Under the pieces are notes generated by a model, which saw only the letters and a list, made by a program, of their open reading frames with translations, did no database searches and was not told the origin of the DNA. Shown piece after piece: positions 8,182 to 16,290 of a stretch of DNA of 22,299 nucleotides. The position numbers and the translations under genes were made by a program. Source of the DNA: Myxococcota bacterium (GTDB lineage: Bacteria; Myxococcota_A; Polyangia; HGW-17); contig JAHJLU010000104.1 of the NCBI GenBank assembly GCA_018821745.1, positions 1 to 22,299 of the forward strand, given 5' to 3'. Numbering within the stretch: position 1 is the first letter of the stretch; every line of letters starts with the position of its first letter.

Positions 8182-8790
8182 ATGGATTCCACAACACCCT
8201 TTATCGCCATTGAAGGTATCGACGGGGCCGGAACAACCACCCTCATGCACAACCTCCGGGAGCTGCTCGAAGAGAGGGGTCACAGCGTCCACACCACATC
8301 GGAGCCTTCCCGGGGTGAGATTGGCCTCTTCATCCGGAAACTGCTCTCACCCGACTATCCCCTTGAACCGGACTCCACAACGCTGGCGCTGCTGTTTGCC
8401 GCCGATCGGAGGCTTCACCTGCTCACCGAGATCAGGCCCGCCCTGGCCAAGGGCTCGGTCGTCCTCAGCGACAGGTACATCCTCTCTTCCCTGGCCTATC
8501 AATCCATCGGGGAAGATCCCCTCTGGGTCAAGACTCTCAACCAGAGGGTCTCCCTGCCCCACCTGCTGATCTATGTCGATATTGAGCCCGACGTGGCCAT
8601 GGCACGTATTACCGCTCGCGGCAAAGCGCTGGAACGTCTTGAAACACTGGAATTCCAAAAAATGGTCCGTCAGAACTATGTGAACATGCTGGCCTCATGG
8701 GAAGGACCGTCCGTTGCCCTCAGCGGAGAAGACCCGCCGGATGTTCTGGCTCAAAAGGCGCTCAGCCATTGTCTGGACCTTCTGCCCTGA
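8182..8790 (+). CDS. tmk: Thymidylate kinase with altered P-loop
   Basis: A 202-residue protein of the usual length for bacterial dTMP kinase, which phosphorylates dTMP to dTDP in the cytoplasm for DNA synthesis. The start at 8182 gives the expected N-terminus FIAIEGIDGAG. Visible family motifs are FAADR at 72-76, SDRYILSSLAYQ near residues 96-107 with the DRY nucleotide-site signature, and a LID-like stretch ARGKALERLE near 145. Oddity: the Walker A loop reads GIDGAGTTT, with Thr18 where lysine normally binds the ATP phosphates. The codon is ACA, and the surrounding frame is intact. The protein is otherwise well conserved, so loss of function is not obvious; this may be a variant subfamily. 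It lies 7 bases after the outer-membrane protein gene and likely depends on that promoter. Confidence 0.9.
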   Translation: MDSTTPFIAIEGIDGAGTTTLMHNLRELLEERGHSVHTTSEPSRGEIGLFIRKLLSPDYPLEPDSTTLALLFAADRRLHLLTEIRPALAKGSVVLSDRYILSSLAYQSIGEDPLWVKTLNQRVSLPHLLIYVDIEPDVAMARITARGKALERLETLEFQKMVRQNYVNMLASWEGPSVALSGEDPPDVLAQKALSHCLDLLP

Positions 8791-8998
8791 GCCATCTGTA
8801 CCACTCCCCGAGGGGCCTACTCTCACAAATATCCTGTCCATAACAGTCACTCCCAATTGTCCTCTCATCATCATTGAGGAAATTTTTCTTTTTTTTCGAG
8901 TGGTTAAAAAAAATATTCAAAAAACCGATAAAAAAAACCACAACACCGGAATAGGAGCCCTGTGCCAAACGTTGTAAAGGCAGGTTCTCATGATTTGG

Positions 8999-9053
8999 TT
9001 CTCTTCATGGTGCTCCCTGGGTAATGGTGCTCCGGGATGTATTTCTCTTCATG
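8999..9053. repeat. Short interleaved direct repeats
   Basis: TTCTCTTCATG occurs at 8999-9009 and 9043-9053, and ATGGTGCTCC occurs at 9007-9016 and 9024-9033. GGTTCTC is also repeated at 8983-8989 and 8997-9003. The copies are exact and packed into 70 bases of non-coding sequence. They may reflect local duplication or paired binding sites; no function is evident. Confidence 0.6.
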
Positions 9054-9059
9054 TATTGA

Positions 9060-9089
9060 GCCCCGGGGCATGTGCCCCGGGGCGTCTTT
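9060..9089 (+). terminator. GC-rich hairpin, weak terminator or RNA stem
   Basis: GCCCCGGGGCA at 9060-9070 is exactly complementary to TGCCCCGGGGC at 9073-9083, so the stem is about 10 pairs with a 4-base loop. It is followed by GTCTTTA, a poor T-tract, so termination would be weak. It is the first strong hairpin after tmk and may be the apical stem of a structured RNA instead. Confidence 0.5.
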
Positions 9090-9131
9090 ACCCAAAGCGA
9101 GCCAGGAACCTCTAATTTCGACGTTTCATGA

Positions 9132-9151
9132 CCCCAATCGGGGCGTTTTTT
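9132..9151 (+). terminator. Rho-independent terminator, short stem
   Basis: CCCC (9132-9135), loop AATC, GGGG (9140-9143), then CG and six T residues at 9146-9151. The stem is short but pure G-C, and the T-run is on the plus strand only. It would end rightward transcription from tmk or from an RNA gene in the gap. Confidence 0.6.
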
Positions 9152-9205
9152 GTCCTCCTTTTTTCATGGTAACCTGTCTTTGACAGGCCGATTCATCCCT
9201 TTCCC

Positions 9206-9243
9206 AAAAGCCCCTGCGGAATGGTCCGCAGGGGTTTTTTTTT
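9206..9243. terminator. Strong, probably bidirectional intrinsic terminator
   Basis: CCCCTGCGGA (9211-9220), loop ATGG, TCCGCAGGGG (9225-9234), then nine T residues at 9235-9243: a textbook plus-strand terminator. Four A residues at 9206-9209 on the other side give a short T-tract for leftward transcripts, so it probably also ends the ligA transcript, whose stop is at 9253. A smaller hairpin, CCTGTC-TTT-GACAGG, lies just upstream at 9173-9187. Confidence 0.85.
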
Positions 9244-9252
9244 GCCCAATTT

Positions 9253-11406
9253 TCAGAAGAGGGGGAGCTGGGACTCCCCAGACTCCGTGGACTCTTCTTG
9301 AGCCTCTATTCCCTCTGCAAGAAGCCTGTTGAACTGGGCTTCCGTGAGAATTTGAATCCCCAGATCCCGCGCCTTGCGCTCTTTTGACCCTGCTTTTTCT
9401 CCGCAGACAAGAAAATCCAGAGTCTTCGACACGGAAGTAGTCACACTCCCGCCTGCCTCCTCAATCAGCCTGTGGATCTCCTCACGGGGTCTCGAAAGAG
9501 TCCCGGTGACGCATAATTTTTGTCCCGCAAGACTGCCCCCCGTGGCAACCATCATGGATTTAGGTGCAAGGACCCTGCGGAGGACTGACAACTCGTCGCG
9601 GACCACGGGGTCCAGCAACCAATCCACCACATCCGAGGCCAGCACCTCCCCGATCCCTTTTATCTCCAGCAGGGCCAGCCTGTGTTCCTGAGCAGTTTCA
9701 TCGGTCACAGCCATAAGCCCCCCCATGTCACCAAAATATTCAGCGATCAACCGGGCTGTTGACTTGCCCACTCCCGGTATTCCCAGAGCGCCGAGCACCC
9801 TGGGAAATGGATTGCTGACACTGGCCCGGATTGAATCAAGGACCTTGCGGGCCAGCTTGGGCCCTACCCGCTCCAGGGCACACAGATCATCAAAGGTGAG
9901 AGAATAGAGATCCGAGGGCCGCCCCACCAGACCGGTGTGGACCAACTGGCTCACCAGTTTTTCCCCCAGGGCATCCATGTTCATATTTTCCCTTTTGACA
10001 AAGTGGATAAGCTCCTGCTCTTTTCGAGCCGGACACCTCGTGTTGGTGCACCGGAGCACTTTCTCAAGGATACCCCCTTCGTCAGCGGCCTCTTTCACTC
10101 CCAATTTTCTCCGGATCAGAGGGGTCTGGCATTCGGGACAGTTGGTTGGAGGGACAATCGGGCGGGAATCTTCGCCCCGGTTCACCACACTGACCACCTG
10201 GGGAATAATCTCAGCCGCCTTCTCCACCATGACCAGATCCCCCAGCATCAGTCCCATTTTTTCAATGTACTCAAAATTATGCAGAGAAGCCCTGGAGACC
10301 CTTGAACCGTCCAGGAGCACTGGTTCCAGTATGGCGACCGGTGTCACGGCTCCGGTTCTTCCCACCTGCAGCTCCACATCAACAAGGGTGGTGGACAGGC
10401 GATCTGCTGCAAATTTAAACGCGAAGCCCCATTTGGGATCCTTCACGTTGGTGCCCAGTTTGGCCCGCTGCGCGAGACTGTTCACCTTGAAGACCAGCCC
10501 GTCAACAGGGTAGGGCAGTTCATTGCGTCGCCTCTCCCAGTCATGGAGCAGCGCCTCAATGATTGGCTGGCAGTCACCGCCCGTGTCTATAACCACGGGG
10601 TGGGCCTCAAGCATGAAACCCATGGCCTCCATCGCCGAGAGGACATTGACATGAAAAGGATATTCTTCATGGGTTGTAAGAATATCATAGACAAAACAAC
10701 TCAGATTCCGCTCGGCCACCTCCCTGGGATCCTTGAGGTGGAGAGCACCTCCGGCGGCGTTGCGGGGGTTCATGAAGAGTAGCTCCCCCGCGACCTCACG
10801 CTGGGTGTTGAGCCGCTCGAAGTTCTCGAAGGTCAAGTAGATCTCGCCACGAACCACCAGGCGGGGTGGAAAGGGAGCCGCCAAAAGAGAGGGAACATCC
10901 CGGATGGTGCGCACGTTGGCGGTGATATCATCCCCCACCTGTCCGTCCCCCCGAGTGACTGCCCTCACAAAGACCCCTTCCTCATAGAGCAGTTCGATGG
11001 AAATCCCGTCATACTTGGGCTCCACCACCAGCTCCACCTTCTCGGCCACAGCTTCGGTCGCGCCATCGGGGGCAGGGTCTGGGGCCAGTCCCCTGGTTAT
11101 GCGCTGGATAAATTTATTGATATCATTAATATCATAGGTGTTTGACAGTGAAAGCAGGGGGATTTCATGGGCCACCTTGACAAAACTTTCCCCTTCGGAA
11201 CGGACCGTCCCCACCCGCTGAGTGGGAGAGTAGGGAGCCACAAGGTGGGGATATTCTGCCTCCATCTGTTCCAGCTTTTTCAACAACTGGTCATAGGCCT
11301 GATCGGATATTTCGGGGGCAAACTCCCCGTAATAGAGCCGGTTGTGTCGCTCAATCTCCCGGCAGAGCTCAAGGTGGGCAGTTTTCAAGGAGTTTTCCGT
11401 GGTCAT
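9253..11406 (-). CDS. ligA: NAD-dependent DNA ligase LigA
   Basis: A 717-residue protein, slightly longer than the usual 670-ish. It seals nicks in duplex DNA using NAD during replication and repair. The domain order is complete: an N-terminal Ia domain with HNRLYYGEFAPEISDQAYD; an adenylation domain whose active-site Lys131 lies in VEPKYDGISIEL; an OB fold; a zinc finger with Cys423, Cys426, Cys453 and Cys458 (CPEC and CTNTRCPA); helix-hairpin-helix repeats (RVGPKLARKVL, GIPGVGKSTARLI); and a C-terminal BRCT domain from about 622 to 705. An acidic, Ala/Pro-rich insert (residues about 108-122) just before the active site accounts for some of the extra length. It starts 5 bases after the stop of the S41 peptidase gene, so the two are almost certainly one transcript. 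Confidence 0.97.
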   Translation of the reverse strand: MTTENSLKTAHLELCREIERHNRLYYGEFAPEISDQAYDQLLKKLEQMEAEYPHLVAPYSPTQRVGTVRSEGESFVKVAHEIPLLSLSNTYDINDINKFIQRITRGLAPDPAPDGATEAVAEKVELVVEPKYDGISIELLYEEGVFVRAVTRGDGQVGDDITANVRTIRDVPSLLAAPFPPRLVVRGEIYLTFENFERLNTQREVAGELLFMNPRNAAGGALHLKDPREVAERNLSCFVYDILTTHEEYPFHVNVLSAMEAMGFMLEAHPVVIDTGGDCQPIIEALLHDWERRRNELPYPVDGLVFKVNSLAQRAKLGTNVKDPKWGFAFKFAADRLSTTLVDVELQVGRTGAVTPVAILEPVLLDGSRVSRASLHNFEYIEKMGLMLGDLVMVEKAAEIIPQVVSVVNRGEDSRPIVPPTNCPECQTPLIRRKLGVKEAADEGGILEKVLRCTNTRCPARKEQELIHFVKRENMNMDALGEKLVSQLVHTGLVGRPSDLYSLTFDDLCALERVGPKLARKVLDSIRASVSNPFPRVLGALGIPGVGKSTARLIAEYFGDMGGLMAVTDETAQEHRLALLEIKGIGEVLASDVVDWLLDPVVRDELSVLRRVLAPKSMMVATGGSLAGQKLCVTGTLSRPREEIHRLIEEAGGSVTTSVSKTLDFLVCGEKAGSKERKARDLGIQILTEAQFNRLLAEGIEAQEESTESGESQLPLF

Positions 11407-11411
11407 TTTAT

Positions 11412-12809
11412 TTACCTGCTTCCCAAAATTTTGGACAGAATTCGCTCTAACAGGGGGTCCCCATCCTGGAAATAATCATCCAGCGCGGGGATTATCAACT
11501 CATGGGGCTTCACGCCGCCTGTTTCCCCGAACATGGTGACAAAACGCTTGTGGGATACAGTGAGCACCAGTTTACTGTGGGGAAGAACAACGCGGAGCAT
11601 ATCCCCGAAATGATTGGCCAGCCCTCCGGTCTCCTCACCGAGGATCCTGCCATCGGTAAAATTTCTGAAGGCGGCGGCGAACATGACCCCCGAGGAAAAC
11701 GTGTGGCTCCCCGTCAGAAGATACATTTGCGCAATTCCTTTTTTTAGCCGCATTTTTTTCAAGGGACCCAGATACGAAAAAGCATGATACATCTCTCCCG
11801 CGGGGGTCGCGACCAACCCGGGGAGTGATCGGTAGCGCTGTTTCGTCAGGGCGCTGACCTTTATGTCCACCTTGAGATTCTGGACAAAATTCCCCGTAAA
11901 GAACCGGGACAGCAGCAGATCTCCCAGCCGTGAATCTCCCCCGGTGTTCCATCGAAGATCAAGAATGACAATCTCCGATCGCCGCCGCGCGATGGCCGCC
12001 ATGGATCTGTCAAGAAACGCCAGAAACTCGGGTTTTCCGGAGAAGGTGTTGATCTGGAGGCGGGCGATCCGTCCCTTTCGATGGAAGGTACAGCCAAGGG
12101 GATTCATTGCTCCCCCGAGCATACGGCCACCCCGCATGGTGTTCTCAACACCCTGAGCAAGCACCCGGTGGGTCGAGTTTCCACGCGAGAGGGTGATCCT
12201 GAAAGGGCCCTTCTCGGTGGTGATCAGGTAAAACAATCCGGCAAAGGCATTTTCCAGCAACACCTCACCATATTCCCTGCGCTCATAGGAAATGGTGCTC
12301 ATCATGCGGGCGACAAGGGATGCCGTGGGAACACCGTTAATGGAGAGGATCACGTCGCGGGGCTTTAGTTTGGGACAGAGCGAGGAGTGAACGGTAAGTT
12401 TTCCGCCCCAAAGCAGTGAGGAGAAGGGAAGAAAGGAGACTTTTCTCTGTCTCACCATGGACCTCAAGAGCGCCACGGGGGGCAACAGGGCTGTGTGCGC
12501 ATCCTTGAGGGATGCTACCAGGGGCGCAACCACCTGCCAAAACCGGATTATATCTTTATCGGATGCCAGGAGGCCCTGGGCATTCCGCAGCATCGACACA
12601 AACTCTTTTCTCGGGATATGGGTGAAGGGCGCCGGATGATTTGCCTCAATGGTATCCAGAAGAAATTTCAGATCACCCTGGGCCCCGAGGGGAGGAGTCT
12701 TCTGGAGAACAGGCGTTTTTTTTCCCTGACCCTGCTGTGGTACATCTTCGGCTTTTCTACAGCACAAAAGCACTGGTATTATGAGAAAAAAAGCCAGTTT
12801 TTTAGTCAC
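11412..12809 (-). CDS. S41 family (C-terminal processing-like) serine peptidase lipoprotein
   Basis: A 465-residue protein starting at GTG 12809, preceded by GAAGGTGAG five bases away. MTKKLAFFLIIPVLLCC is a short signal with Cys16/Cys17 as candidate lipidation sites; the lipobox is loose. LKDAHTALLP at residues 101-110 matches the conserved DxHT segment of S41/TSPc proteins, followed by a PDZ-like strand (KPRDVILSINGVP, 148-161). The catalytic core shows ILDLRWNTGG (282-291) and LLTGSHTFSSGVMFA (364-378), with Ser372 or Ser373 as nucleophile, then GEETGG (391-396). An Ala/Glu normally seen after the nucleophile in CtpA-like enzymes is replaced by Ser-Gly, as in other S41 branches. A periplasmic, membrane-tethered peptidase is likely. 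It is the first gene of an operon with ligA, and it diverges from recC across 133 bases. Confidence 0.88.
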   Translation of the reverse strand: MTKKLAFFLIIPVLLCCRKAEDVPQQGQGKKTPVLQKTPPLGAQGDLKFLLDTIEANHPAPFTHIPRKEFVSMLRNAQGLLASDKDIIRFWQVVAPLVASLKDAHTALLPPVALLRSMVRQRKVSFLPFSSLLWGGKLTVHSSLCPKLKPRDVILSINGVPTASLVARMMSTISYERREYGEVLLENAFAGLFYLITTEKGPFRITLSRGNSTHRVLAQGVENTMRGGRMLGGAMNPLGCTFHRKGRIARLQINTFSGKPEFLAFLDRSMAAIARRRSEIVILDLRWNTGGDSRLGDLLLSRFFTGNFVQNLKVDIKVSALTKQRYRSLPGLVATPAGEMYHAFSYLGPLKKMRLKKGIAQMYLLTGSHTFSSGVMFAAAFRNFTDGRILGEETGGLANHFGDMLRVVLPHSKLVLTVSHKRFVTMFGETGGVKPHELIIPALDDYFQDGDPLLERILSKILGSR

Positions 12810-12942
12810 GCAGTCTCACCTTCAGAGTATGGGGCATTGAAACAACCCCCGAGTCTACCACAAGTTTTGCCTCCCCGTAGCCCCCAAAAGGGCCCCGGTG
12901 AGGCTGCGGATTTTGCGGTAGCATCCAGAGGGAAAAGGACCT

Positions 12943-15900
12943 ATGCTTTTTCCCATGATCCGGGTGATCCATCACAACAGCCCCAGGGCTCTGGCAGAAA
13001 AACTCGCCGAAAATATTTCCACGGGCTCACCGATCTTTTCTTCCCCCTCTGTTTTAGTCCCCAATCCCGGCACGGGACAGTGGATAAAAATGGAGATCTC
13101 TTCCATCCTGGGCAACCTCCCGGGTCTGAGCGTGTCGACCTTTGAAGTCGCGTTGGGGCTCTGGATCAAGAATCCGCAGACGCGGCTGCTCACCAGAAGT
13201 TCCCTCGGTATTCTCCTGGGCGCCAACCTTCCCATCATCCTGGATCGTGAACCCCTCCTGTTCGCCCCCGTCACCGCCTGGCTGTTCGGCGAAAAACGGG
13301 AGTATCAGAAGAGTCATCGGGGCGAGGCGCGAATGGGGCAACTGGTGTCTGAGCTCTCCACTATTTTCTGGGAATATGTCTCGGACCGATGGGAGATGCT
13401 CCTGGCATGGAAATCGGGGAAAACCTTCCTGAATCCCGATGAATCACCCTTCCTGATAGAGACGGAGGCCTGGCAAAAGACCCTCTTTCACCGCCTGTTT
13501 GGCCACAATGGCATCAGAGATTCCCTTGCCATCAAAGGGAATCGATGGATTCTCCCTTTGGAGTTTCCCTCCCTCCCTATGGAGGACCGCCCCTCGGGGC
13601 AGCATATTCATTTCTTTGCCATGGCAGGGTTTCCCCGTTCCTGGCATCATCTTATTGCCTCCCTCTCCGAGACCAACTCCTGTACTGTCTACTATCTCAA
13701 CCCCTCCCGGGAGTATTGGGAAGACTCCACCCGCAGGAAAAGTCAAATTGAGGAGAGCGACGAAAACAATCTCCTCTCCCTCTGGGGGAGAACCGGCGCC
13801 ACAGACCTCTCCTTTTTAAGCGCCCTCTCCGAATATAACGATGAGATGTATTTTGAGCCCCACGACAGCCAGACGCTGCTGTCCAGGCTTCAGGACAATA
13901 TCCTCCAAAACCGGCAGCCTGCCGACGACCCTGACCGGGAAGCCCCTGCTCAGACCGATACTTCTCTAAAAATAATCGCGGCCCCTTCCCTGGAGCGGGA
14001 ATGTGAAATTCTCACCAATGAGATCTGGGACATCATCCGCTCCGATGATTCCCTGAAATTTAACGATATTGCTATTATCATCGCAGATCACTCCAGGCTC
14101 GAATCCTATGAGACGACACTGGGTTCTCACCTGGAGCGAGCGAGCATCCCTTTTCAGAACAACCCGGACAAGGGCGCCCAGACACAGCGTCTTTTAACAG
14201 TCCTCGAGAATCTTCTGGAGCTGCCCGTATCTTCCCTGGATCGGAAGATCATGCTTGCATTACTGGATAACCCCCTCACGGGAGGGGCCTTTCATGAGAA
14301 CCGGGATCGATGGCTGGCTCTGGTGGATGCGTTGGCTATTTTCAGCGAAGGGGAACCGGGGAAAACCGGTCGAAAAATTCACTCCTGGGATCACGGCATC
14401 GCCCGGCTGGTCCGTGGAGCCCTTGCTCCTCCCGATGGGTCTGCGCTCCGGAACCTTCCCGGGGAAATCCCCTGGGGCTTTCCACCCGTGGAAAACGTCA
14501 CCCCCGAAGAGGTCGCCCCGGTTATCACCCGAATCCGTTCCTTTTACGATGACGCCCGCTACATCCGGCAGTCAAGACTCAGCCTTGCACGCTGGACTCG
14601 TTTGATTTCCCAATACTTTTCATCATACATCCGGCTCTCTTCGCCGGCACACAAGCGCATCTTCCAGAAGGTCACCTCTATGCTTGGCAATTTGGAGCGG
14701 GAAGTGGAGGCCCTCTCCCTGACCCCCTCCACCATGGGTTTCGAGATTCCCAGGATCCTTGTCCAGTCAAGGCTCTCCTCCTTAAAATCCGCCACCTACG
14801 GTTATGGTGCGAGGGGCGTTTCCATCTCCACCTTCCCCGCACTGCGCCCCATCCCCTTCCCCTGGGTCTTTGTGGTGGGTCTCTCCGACGGAGTCTTCCC
14901 CCGTCGTGACAACTGTTCCATCCTCGATCTCACACCACACACCAGAGAGCCCGGTGAACTTTCCCAGTCGGACCATGATCAATATTGTTTCCTGGAAACC
15001 CTCTCCCACACAAAAAACGGGCTGCGGCTCTCCTATGTGGCCAAGGAAGCCGCCACCGGTCGGGAATTGGACCCTTCAGGACTGCTTCTGACCCTGGCCC
15101 GGGAAATATCTCGCCTGACCGGGGCTTCCCTGACCGGGGCTCGCTCCCAAGGGGAGAGTCTCTGGACCAATTTGCAAAAAATCAATATTTTTCATATTCA
15201 TCCCGATCAGCGACATCACCCGGGCTACTTCTCTCCCAGTGGATTTGCACCTTCCTGGTCCGAGAAAGTCTACATGGAGTATCTCGCCTCCCAGGGTGAA
15301 TTTCCTGCTGAGAAGAGAGCCCCTCCTGTAAAAAGCCCGACGCCGGCTCCCCGGGAATCTCGCACCCTCAGTCTGTGGGCGCTCAGACGCTACTGCAGCA
15401 ACCCCATGCAGGGGAGTCTGCTTGTTTCCCTCGGAATATCCGAAGAGAATCTTCAGATCCCCCGTTTTCAGGAGAACGATGCCTTCCTCATGAGTCGCAG
15501 GCAGCGGAAGCTGTTTCTTCGAGAGTCTCTTTATGAGCACTTTTCGCAGAAAAATCCCATGGACCTTGAGGCGCTGTTCCACCACAATATCGCGCAAGGG
15601 GTAGCCACAGGTTCCTACCCGGCCGACTTTTTTTCAGGCCCTGCCCTCAAAGAAGATCTGGCACTCCTCAAGAGCTACGAGAACCAATTTAAGGAAATCA
15701 TCCCCTCTTCCAGACTCTCGTTGTGGGCCCTCTCAAGGCGCCGGTCATCACTCGAGCAACTCATCACTCCCCCGCAGATCGGGGAATCCCTTTTGACGGG
15801 CTCTTTATGGCCTGTTGTAGTTGAAAATTCATTGGTTATTCATATGCCACTGGGGACAGACATTCTCCTGACACAGTGGCTGAACGGGTACCTGGCAGGA

Positions 15901-16290
15901 ATGGTTGCCATCTGGCTGGGCATATTGACAGAGCCCCACTTTACCGTCGCACTGGTCATGGAAAAATCCTTAAAAAAGAAGAGGTTCGTTTCACCGGGAC
16001 CCGAGACTGCAGGGGAGTGGCTGCGTCATCTTATCGGCTCCCTTGAGGATGCGGATAATCAGTACAATCTCCCCATGAACCGGATACTGGAGGGGATTTT
16101 CCTCAGTGAGGAGGAAGAATCCCTCACCAGGCGCCTCTCCCAGCCCGCTTTTTTTGAACCCTATGATAACAGAACACCCCTCGAGTGGGCTTCACAAATA
16201 CCGATCCATCCCCACCCAATCCAGCGCGCCCTTTACCTCTTTTCCGGGTCCGGGTTCTCCTTTTTTAAGGATTTCATGGAGGAGCAATGA
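12943..16290 (+). CDS. recC: RecBCD enzyme subunit RecC (exodeoxyribonuclease V gamma)
   Basis: A 1115-residue protein, close to the roughly 1120 of E. coli RecC. The ATG at 12943 has AAAAGGA a few bases upstream; another in-frame ATG four codons later is possible. N-terminal HHNSPRALAEKL and VPNPGTGQWIKMEISSILG match the RecC opening. NPSREYWED near residues 253-261 and RPIPFPWVFVVGLSDGVFPR near 635-654 are strong RecC signatures. There is no Walker A loop, as expected: RecC keeps a helicase-like fold without ATPase activity, and in RecBCD it splits the strands and reads Chi. Its stop overlaps the recB start by 4 bases, with GGAGGAG just upstream for re-initiation. The 133-base gap to the divergent S41 gene must hold its promoter, but no clear boxes were found. 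Confidence 0.95.
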   Translation: MLFPMIRVIHHNSPRALAEKLAENISTGSPIFSSPSVLVPNPGTGQWIKMEISSILGNLPGLSVSTFEVALGLWIKNPQTRLLTRSSLGILLGANLPIILDREPLLFAPVTAWLFGEKREYQKSHRGEARMGQLVSELSTIFWEYVSDRWEMLLAWKSGKTFLNPDESPFLIETEAWQKTLFHRLFGHNGIRDSLAIKGNRWILPLEFPSLPMEDRPSGQHIHFFAMAGFPRSWHHLIASLSETNSCTVYYLNPSREYWEDSTRRKSQIEESDENNLLSLWGRTGATDLSFLSALSEYNDEMYFEPHDSQTLLSRLQDNILQNRQPADDPDREAPAQTDTSLKIIAAPSLERECEILTNEIWDIIRSDDSLKFNDIAIIIADHSRLESYETTLGSHLERASIPFQNNPDKGAQTQRLLTVLENLLELPVSSLDRKIMLALLDNPLTGGAFHENRDRWLALVDALAIFSEGEPGKTGRKIHSWDHGIARLVRGALAPPDGSALRNLPGEIPWGFPPVENVTPEEVAPVITRIRSFYDDARYIRQSRLSLARWTRLISQYFSSYIRLSSPAHKRIFQKVTSMLGNLEREVEALSLTPSTMGFEIPRILVQSRLSSLKSATYGYGARGVSISTFPALRPIPFPWVFVVGLSDGVFPRRDNCSILDLTPHTREPGELSQSDHDQYCFLETLSHTKNGLRLSYVAKEAATGRELDPSGLLLTLAREISRLTGASLTGARSQGESLWTNLQKINIFHIHPDQRHHPGYFSPSGFAPSWSEKVYMEYLASQGEFPAEKRAPPVKSPTPAPRESRTLSLWALRRYCSNPMQGSLLVSLGISEENLQIPRFQENDAFLMSRRQRKLFLRESLYEHFSQKNPMDLEALFHHNIAQGVATGSYPADFFSGPALKEDLALLKSYENQFKEIIPSSRLSLWALSRRRSSLEQLITPPQIGESLLTGSLWPVVVENSLVIHMPLGTDILLTQWLNGYLAGMVAIWLGILTEPHFTVALVMEKSLKKKRFVSPGPETAGEWLRHLIGSLEDADNQYNLPMNRILEGIFLSEEEESLTRRLSQPAFFEPYDNRTPLEWASQIPIHPHPIQRALYLFSGSGFSFFKDFMEEQ

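Larger units (their letters stand above)
8983..9151 (+). ncRNA. Possible structured small RNA ending at an intrinsic terminator
   Basis: Complementary segments are nested: GGTTC (8997-9001) with GAACC (9106-9110), GCTC (9012-9015) with GAGC (9099-9102), and TGGGTAA (9018-9024) with TTACCCA (9088-9094). Together they enclose a strong GC hairpin at 9060-9083. A hairpin with six T residues (9132-9151) follows. This would make an elongated rod of about 115-170 nucleotides. No promoter could be placed with confidence, and the 5' end is a guess. I could not match it to 6S, SRP, tmRNA or another named family. It could equally be the tmk 3' untranslated region. Confidence 0.25.
8791..9252. other. 462-base non-coding gap between convergent tmk and ligA
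   Basis: No plausible coding sequence was found on either strand. The first part is unremarkable apart from CCCCGAGGGG near 8807-8816. From about 8878 to 8940 it is very A/T-rich, with a run of eight T and a run of eight A flanking a short mixed segment, which may give bent or easily melted DNA. From about 8980 onward come short direct repeats, mutually complementary segments and three terminator-like hairpins, listed separately. The gap is much larger than others in the window and is the only place here where an RNA gene could sit. Confidence 0.75.

Noticed and set aside
8714..8977. Small open frames at 8714-8977 (+) and 8762-8968 (-) in and after the end of tmk
   Set aside because: Lysine- and phenylalanine-rich translations of A/T tracts, no ribosome binding site, and no recognisable features.
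9060..9083. Near-palindromic GC hairpin as a mobile-element end or attachment site
   Set aside because: No matching copy elsewhere in the window, no integrase or transposase, and no target duplication; a terminator or RNA stem explains it better.
12810..12942. TTGAAA at about 12838 as a -35 box for recC
   Set aside because: No acceptable -10 box lies 16-18 bases downstream, so the promoter could not be supported.
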